A DNA stretch of 64,000 nt from the NCBI RefSeq assembly GCF_002858935.1, contig NZ_PJRT01000033.1:248001-312000 (forward strand), in the 5' to 3' direction. The notes beneath the pieces are model-generated. The model was not told the origin of the DNA and did no database searches. It saw only the letters and a program-made list of their open reading frames with translations. Below are positions 59,946 to 64,000 of the stretch, in pieces. The position numbers and the translations under genes are program-made. Position 1 is the stretch's first letter. Every line of letters starts with the position of its first letter. Origin of the DNA: Pantoea endophytica. Its GTDB lineage: Bacteria; Pseudomonadota; Gammaproteobacteria; Enterobacterales; Enterobacteriaceae.

Positions 59946-60092
59946 ATGCAAGAGATCATTGCCAGCGAACCGATTCCTACCGATCCACCACCGATTCCCG
60001 AACCGATTCCACAACCGCAGCCGATACCACCCGCACAGCCACCGCACGATCCCGAATTCCCACCGATCCAGGATCCTCCGCCGCACCGTTAA
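59946..60092 (+). CDS. Small proline-rich protein (48 aa)
   Basis: The frame starts MQEIIASEPIPTDPPPIPEP and continues with IP.P, QP and PP repeats to QDPPPHR: roughly 40 percent proline, acidic, no hydrophobic helix, so an extended polyproline-like chain. AAGGAGAAGG lies 4 bases before the ATG and a terminator directly follows the stop, so the gene looks complete and expressed. I do not recognise it. In E. coli this place (between fnrS and ttcA) holds dbpA, absent here. Its transcript could start from its own promoter or read through fnrS. Confidence 0.7.
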   Translation: MQEIIASEPIPTDPPPIPEPIPQPQPIPPAQPPHDPEFPPIQDPPPHR

Positions 60093-60093
60093 T

Positions 60094-60128
60094 AAAAAAG
60101 GCGCGTAGCCGAAGCGACGCGCCTTTTT
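60094..60128. terminator. Bidirectional terminator between the proline-rich gene and ttcA
   Basis: AAAAAAGGCGCGT...ACGCGCCTTTTT with a ten-base loop, A and T runs on both sides, serving the two convergent genes. Confidence 0.88.
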
Positions 60129-60142
60129 CACAGCAAAACCGA

Positions 60143-61078
60143 TTACTTAATTTCCAGCACATCAAGACGTACGCTGAGATTCGGCGCATCATCCTCTTCT
60201 GGCTGCCAGCCCGCGGGCTGCACCGGCAAGCTTTCGCGATCAAACGCCAAATCACCGCCATCCACCACGGCATCACCGTGTTTGATGCCTTTGAAATCGA
60301 ACAAATTAATGTCGGCCATGTGTGATGGCACCACATTCTGCATCGCGGTAAACATGGTTTCGATACGGCCCGGATAACGTTTATCCCAGTCACGCAGCAT
60401 ATCGGCAACCACCTGACGTTGCAGATTCGGCTGCGAACCGCATAGGTTGCACGGAATGATCGGGAACTGGCGCGCTTCCGCAAAACGAATGATGTCTTTC
60501 TCGCGGCAGTATGCCAGCGGACGAATCACGATATGTTTACCGTCATCGCTCATCAGTTTTGGTGGCATGCCTTTCATCTTGCCGCCGTAGAACATGTTGA
60601 GGAACATGGTCTGCAGAATATCGTCGCGATGATGACCTAAGGCGATTTTGCTACAACCCAACTCGGTGGCGGTGCGATACAGAATCCCCCGGCGCAAACG
60701 CGAACAGAGCGAGCAGGTAGTTTTGCCTTCAGGAATCTTATCTTTAACGATGGAATAAGTGTCTTCGTTAACGATGTGATACTCAACGCCCTGTTGTTCC
60801 AGATAGGCCGGCAAAATATGCTCCGGGAAACCGGGCTGTTTCTGGTCGAGATTCACCGCCACCAGCGAGAAGTTCACCGGCGCGCTCTGCTGCAAATTAC
60901 GCAGGATCTCCAGCATGGTGTAGCTGTCTTTACCACCAGACAGACAAACCATGATGCGATCGCCTTCTTCAATCATGTTGAAGTCAGCAATGGCTTCGCC
61001 AACGTTGCGACGCAAACGCTTCTGCAGTTTGTTGAGGTTGTACTGCTCTTTTTTTGTTACTTCTTGATTTTCTGACAT
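60143..61078 (-). CDS. ttcA: tRNA 2-thiocytidine biosynthesis protein TtcA
   Basis: 311 residues. PP-loop [12 protein letters not shown] near 46-57, CSLCSR near 120 and [10 protein letters not shown] near 219 supply the [4Fe-4S] ligands. It thiolates C32 of several tRNAs with ATP and cysteine-derived sulfur. The start at 61078 gives [20 protein letters not shown], aligned with E. coli; an ATG three codons earlier is possible. Convergent with the proline-rich gene. Confidence 0.96.
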   Translation of the reverse strand: MSENQEVTKKEQYNLNKLQKRLRRNVGEAIADFNMIEEGDRIMVCLSGGKDSYTMLEILRNLQQSAPVNFSLVAVNLDQKQPGFPEHILPAYLEQQGVEYHIVNEDTYSIVKDKIPEGKTTCSLCSRLRRGILYRTATELGCSKIALGHHRDDILQTMFLNMFYGGKMKGMPPKLMSDDGKHIVIRPLAYCREKDIIRFAEARQFPIIPCNLCGSQPNLQRQVVADMLRDWDKRYPGRIETMFTAMQNVVPSHMADINLFDFKGIKHGDAVVDGGDLAFDRESLPVQPAGWQPEEDDAPNLSVRLDVLEIK

Positions 61079-61360
61079 TATTTTCACGCTTGAGAGTGAA
61101 GGCGAGGGCCGTTAGCGGCTGAAGCAATCTTCAACGGTAATAAACCCTATAAACATGACTGCGTATGGTACGGATTGCGGGCGCGAATGCTAGCCTGAAG
61201 TGATCTCTTTTCTGATGATAACTCATTGCGCTTGAGACAAAGGCGCACACTTTGTCAGAACAATCTGGCTATTTATTGATCTGGGCAAATATTTACCTCA
61301 TCTGGGCCTGACAGGATGGCCGAAGTGCTTTTTTTACTTTCTTTAGGTGAGGAGCGGCAA
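61079..61360. promoter_or_regulatory. Divergent spacer between ttcA and a small gene
   Basis: About 280 bases with no gene; it must contain the ttcA promoter and one for the small plus-strand frame that follows. No unambiguous operator recognised. Confidence 0.4.
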
Positions 61361-61561
61361 ATGCAAACGTACGATATGGTTTTTGAAGAGGCATGTCGGC
61401 TGGTGGGGCAATGTTATCTGGAGCTGGCACAGCGTGGCGCAGCAACCGAAAAAGAGGTGTTAGCCAGCGAGTTGCGCAATCTACAGTTGCGCTATCGTGA
61501 ACTCACCGGTTCACCGAATCGGGCCGTAGAGATGGCCATCGTTCAGCTCAAGCCGTGTTAA
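61361..61561 (+). CDS. Hypothetical small protein (66 aa)
   Basis: 66 residues, largely helical (MQTYDMVFEEACRLVGQCYL then ELAQRGAATEKEVLASELRN), with heptad-like Leu/Val spacing but no membrane helix. TTAGGTGAGGAG precedes the ATG at 61361; an in-frame start at 61316 is less likely because this site is stronger. Followed by an intrinsic terminator, so it seems to be a single-gene unit. I do not recognise the family. Possibly a small dimeric regulator, which is speculation. Confidence 0.6.
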   Translation: MQTYDMVFEEACRLVGQCYLELAQRGAATEKEVLASELRNLQLRYRELTGSPNRAVEMAIVQLKPC

Positions 61562-61589
61562 TCCATCAACATTAACCCAGCAAAGAAAC

Positions 61590-61614
61590 GCCCGGCAATC
61601 GCGCCGGGCTTTTT
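61590..61614 (+). terminator. Intrinsic terminator of the 66-residue gene
   Basis: GCCCGGC/GCCGGGC stem with a six-base loop and five T. Convergent with nifJ, whose stop lies just past it. Confidence 0.85.
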
Positions 61615-61617
61615 CAT

Positions 61618-64000
61618 CTACTCGCTTTTCTCGGTTTTCCCGGCTAACTCGGCCAGCCGCTGATAACGCTGACTGGCGGCTTCCGTTGCATCACGCCACA
61701 GCTGCGACGCTTCTTCTGGCCGCTGAGTTTGCAATTGGCGGAAACGCTGCTCGTTCATTAATGCTTGTTCGAGTTCCGAGGTCGGCGGACGCGAATCCAG
61801 CGCCAGCGCGGCTTTACCTTGCTCGGCGCGTCGAGGATCAAAACGATAAAGCGGCCAGAAACCGCTGGTGGTCAGCAGGCGCATCTGTTCGTGGCTATAA
61901 GCCAGATCGTAGCCATGCTCTTCACACGGGCTGTAAGCGATGATCAGCGAGGGTCCCGGCCAGGCTTCCGCTTCCTGAATCGCTTTCACGGTTTGATTGA
62001 GCTGCGCGCCCAGCGAAATCTGCGCCACATACACATGCCCATACAGCAGCGTCGACATGCCGAGATCCTTACGCGCCTTGCGTTTCCCCTGTTCGCCAAA
62101 CTTGGTCACCGCGCCGAGCGGCGTCGCTTTTGATGCCTGGCCACCGGTATTGGAGTAACACTGCGTATCCAGCACCAGCACGTTGACGTTTTCGCTCAGG
62201 CTCATCACGTGATCGAGGCCGCCGTAGCCAATGTCGTACGCCCAACCATCGCCACCAATCAGCCAGACCGATTTCGCCACCAGCGCATCCGCTGCTTCGT
62301 TTAACGCTTTGGCTTCAGGCTGCGGTGAAGCCGCTAGTAGGGCGCGCAGCTGTGTAATCTGCTCGCGTCGTTGCGAGATGGTGACGTTGTCACCTTTTAA
62401 TGCGTCAACCAATGCCGCCGGTAGCTGCGCAGCGCATTGATCCAGTAATCTCAGCGCGCGCTGTTTCTGCTGGTCGACGCTCAAGCGGAAGCCCAGACCA
62501 AATTCGGCATTATCTTCAAACAGCGAATTTGCCCACGCCGGACCGCGACCTTCAGCATTGGTGGTGTAAGGCGTGGAAGGCAGATTACCGCCATAAATGG
62601 AGGAGCAGCCGGTGGCATTGGCAATCAGCAGGCGATCGCCATACAGCTGCGTCAGCAGTTTGATATAGGGCGTTTCCCCGCAGCCCGAGCAGGCACCGGA
62701 ATATTCAAACAGCGGCGTAATCAGCTGCGAGGTGCGGATATCAATACGTTCCAGCTGCTCGGCGGTGATCTCCGGCAGCGCGAGGAAGGCAGCGTAATTG
62801 ACCTTTTCCGTCTCAACAAGCTCCAGGCGTGATTTCATGTTGATGGCTTTGATTTCTGGATGCTGGCGGTCGCTGGCCGGACAGACTTCCACACACAGAT
62901 TGCAGCCGGTGCAATCTTCAGGCGCCACCTGCAGCACGTATTTCTGTCCGCGCATATCGCGCGATTTAACATCCAGTGAAGCGAGCGAAGCTGGCGCATC
63001 TTCCAGTGCTGCAGGATCAACCACTTTGGCGCGAATCGCCGAGTGCGGGCAGGCGGCGACGCAATGGTTGCACTGCGTACAGAGTTCGGGCTGCCAGATC
63101 GGCACGGCTTCGGCGATATTGCGCTTTTCCCATTGCGTGGTGCCAACTGGCCAGGTTCCATCAGGCGGCAGCGCCGAAACCGGCAGTTTATCGCCAAGGC
63201 CGGCCAGCATCGCTGCGGTGACGGTTTTGACGAAATCCGGCGCGCTATCGGATACCACCGGCGGGCGATGCGGACTGCGATCGTCTACCGGTTGCAGCGG
63301 CACCGTCTGTAGCGCTTGTTGTGCCATCGCCAGCGCTTGCCAGTTTCGCTGCACAAGCTCTTCGCCTTTGCTGCTGTAGCTGCGCGCAATGGCGTTTTGC
63401 AGTTCAGTTAACGCGCTATCGCCCGGCAAAATCTGGGTCAGCTGGAAAAAGGCCATCTGCATCACGGTGTTGATGCGTGCGCCCAGCTGGCATTCGCGCG
63501 CGATACGCGCAGCGTTGATCACATAAAATCGCGCCTGTTTATCGTTGAGCTGGCTCTGCACTTCCTGCGGCAGGCGCGGCCACACTTCCTCAGCGCTGTA
63601 GGGCGTATTGAGTAGAAAAATCCCGCCCGGTTTAAGCTGATCGAGCATCGAATACTTATCGATAAACTGCAGCTGATGGCAGCCAATGAAATCGGCTTGC
63701 TGAATCAAATAGGCGGATTGAATCGGATATTCACTGACGCGCAGATGGGAAATCGTCAGGCCGCCGGCTTTCTTCGAGTCGTAGACGAAATAGCCCTGCA
63801 CCTGCCACGGCGTGGCGTTACCGATTATCTTCAGGTTATTTTTACTGGCGCTGACGCTGCCGTCGCTGCCCAAACCATAAAACAGCGCTTCAAGCCGTGC
63901 GCGATTCGGCACGATGTTGGCTTCCAGCGGCAGCGAAAGATGGGTGACGTCGTCGTAAATGCCGACGGTAAAACGCGCTGGCGGTGTTTCGCGCAGCAAG
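61618..64000 (-). CDS. nifJ: Pyruvate:flavodoxin/ferredoxin oxidoreductase, C-terminal part (YdbK/NifJ)
   Basis: The last ~793 residues of a protein usually near 1,170; the start is beyond the window. Visible in order: the gamma-like domain (GLGSDGSVSASKNNLKIIG near the left), two [4Fe-4S] motifs CTQCNHCVAACPHS and CTGCNLCVEVCPAS, the third-cluster CSGCGETPY, the thiamine-pyrophosphate domain GGDGWAYDIGYGGLDHV and CYSNTGGQASK. It converts pyruvate and CoA to acetyl-CoA and CO2, reducing flavodoxin or ferredoxin. In E. coli (ydbK) it is induced by superoxide stress. Confidence 0.94.
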   Translation of the reverse strand, partial: LLRETPPARFTVGIYDDVTHLSLPLEANIVPNRARLEALFYGLGSDGSVSASKNNLKIIGNATPWQVQGYFVYDSKKAGGLTISHLRVSEYPIQSAYLIQQADFIGCHQLQFIDKYSMLDQLKPGGIFLLNTPYSAEEVWPRLPQEVQSQLNDKQARFYVINAARIARECQLGARINTVMQMAFFQLTQILPGDSALTELQNAIARSYSSKGEELVQRNWQALAMAQQALQTVPLQPVDDRSPHRPPVVSDSAPDFVKTVTAAMLAGLGDKLPVSALPPDGTWPVGTTQWEKRNIAEAVPIWQPELCTQCNHCVAACPHSAIRAKVVDPAALEDAPASLASLDVKSRDMRGQKYVLQVAPEDCTGCNLCVEVCPASDRQHPEIKAINMKSRLELVETEKVNYAAFLALPEITAEQLERIDIRTSQLITPLFEYSGACSGCGETPYIKLLTQLYGDRLLIANATGCSSIYGGNLPSTPYTTNAEGRGPAWANSLFEDNAEFGLGFRLSVDQQKQRALRLLDQCAAQLPAALVDALKGDNVTISQRREQITQLRALLAASPQPEAKALNEAADALVAKSVWLIGGDGWAYDIGYGGLDHVMSLSENVNVLVLDTQCYSNTGGQASKATPLGAVTKFGEQGKRKARKDLGMSTLLYGHVYVAQISLGAQLNQTVKAIQEAEAWPGPSLIIAYSPCEEHGYDLAYSHEQMRLLTTSGFWPLYRFDPRRAEQGKAALALDSRPPTSELEQALMNEQRFRQLQTQRPEEASQLWRDATEAASQRYQRLAELAGKTEKSE

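Overview
The window is a gene-dense enterobacterial chromosome segment, most like Erwiniaceae (Pantoea or a close relative). Gene order largely follows the Escherichia coli trp to ydbK arc (trpE, rnm, yciO, rluB, btuR, yciK, sohB, yciN, topA, cysB, acnA, ribA, pgpB, lapAB, pyrF, yciH, osmB, then rnb, fabI, sapABCDF, psp, ycjXF, tyrR, tpx, ycjG, mpaA, mppA, zntB, fnrS, ttcA, nifJ). The family call rests on an rpfF/rpfR pair, kdgT, an ERIC element and non-E. coli dispersed repeats. The genus is inferred. I see no tRNA, rRNA, prophage, insertion sequence or CRISPR array.

Region 1 (1-12,540): the start of the trp operon with TrpR operator, leader peptide and attenuator; RNA maturation genes rnm and rluB; a predicted serine-protease lipoprotein beside an AT-rich spacer; cobalamin adenosyltransferase; topoisomerase I; the cysteine regulator CysB; and three tiny genes (ymiA, yciX and a 30-residue membrane peptide) ahead of acnA.

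Region 2 (12,540-25,640): aconitase A, riboflavin (ribA), lipid A/LPS control (lapAB) and pyrimidine synthesis (pyrF), then a more variable stretch: an araD standing alone, a structured dispersed repeat, the ketodeoxygluconate permease kdgT, and an rpfF/rpfR pair. RpfF makes a cis-2-unsaturated fatty acid signal (DSF/BDSF type) and RpfR (PAS-GGDEF-EAL) is its cyclic-di-GMP receptor.

Region 3 (25,640-36,480): pyruvate/peptide carbon-starvation transporter cstA with a ybdD partner, RNase II, then an accessory block: a YdeP-like molybdopterin oxidoreductase, a glucose-family PTS EIICB, a LysR regulator and a tandem AhpD-fold protein lacking the usual CxxC motif.

Region 4 (36,480-50,730): fabI, the sap transporter operon, a clear RyhB small RNA with a Fur-box promoter between sapA and pspF, an ERIC element, the phage-shock regulon with its sigma-54 promoter, ycjXF and tyrR.

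Region 5 (50,730-64,000): a second dispersed repeat, a GH31 glycosidase with its GPH-family symporter, thiol peroxidase, the murein-peptide recycling cluster ycjG/mpaA/mppA, the zinc transporter zntB, the anaerobic small RNA FnrS with an FNR box at about -42, a 48-residue proline-rich protein, ttcA, and the C-terminal two thirds of pyruvate:flavodoxin oxidoreductase.

The most useful items beyond routine annotation are the two small RNAs, five short genes (27-66 codons), and the dispersed repeat pair that shares a 25-base block in inverted orientation.
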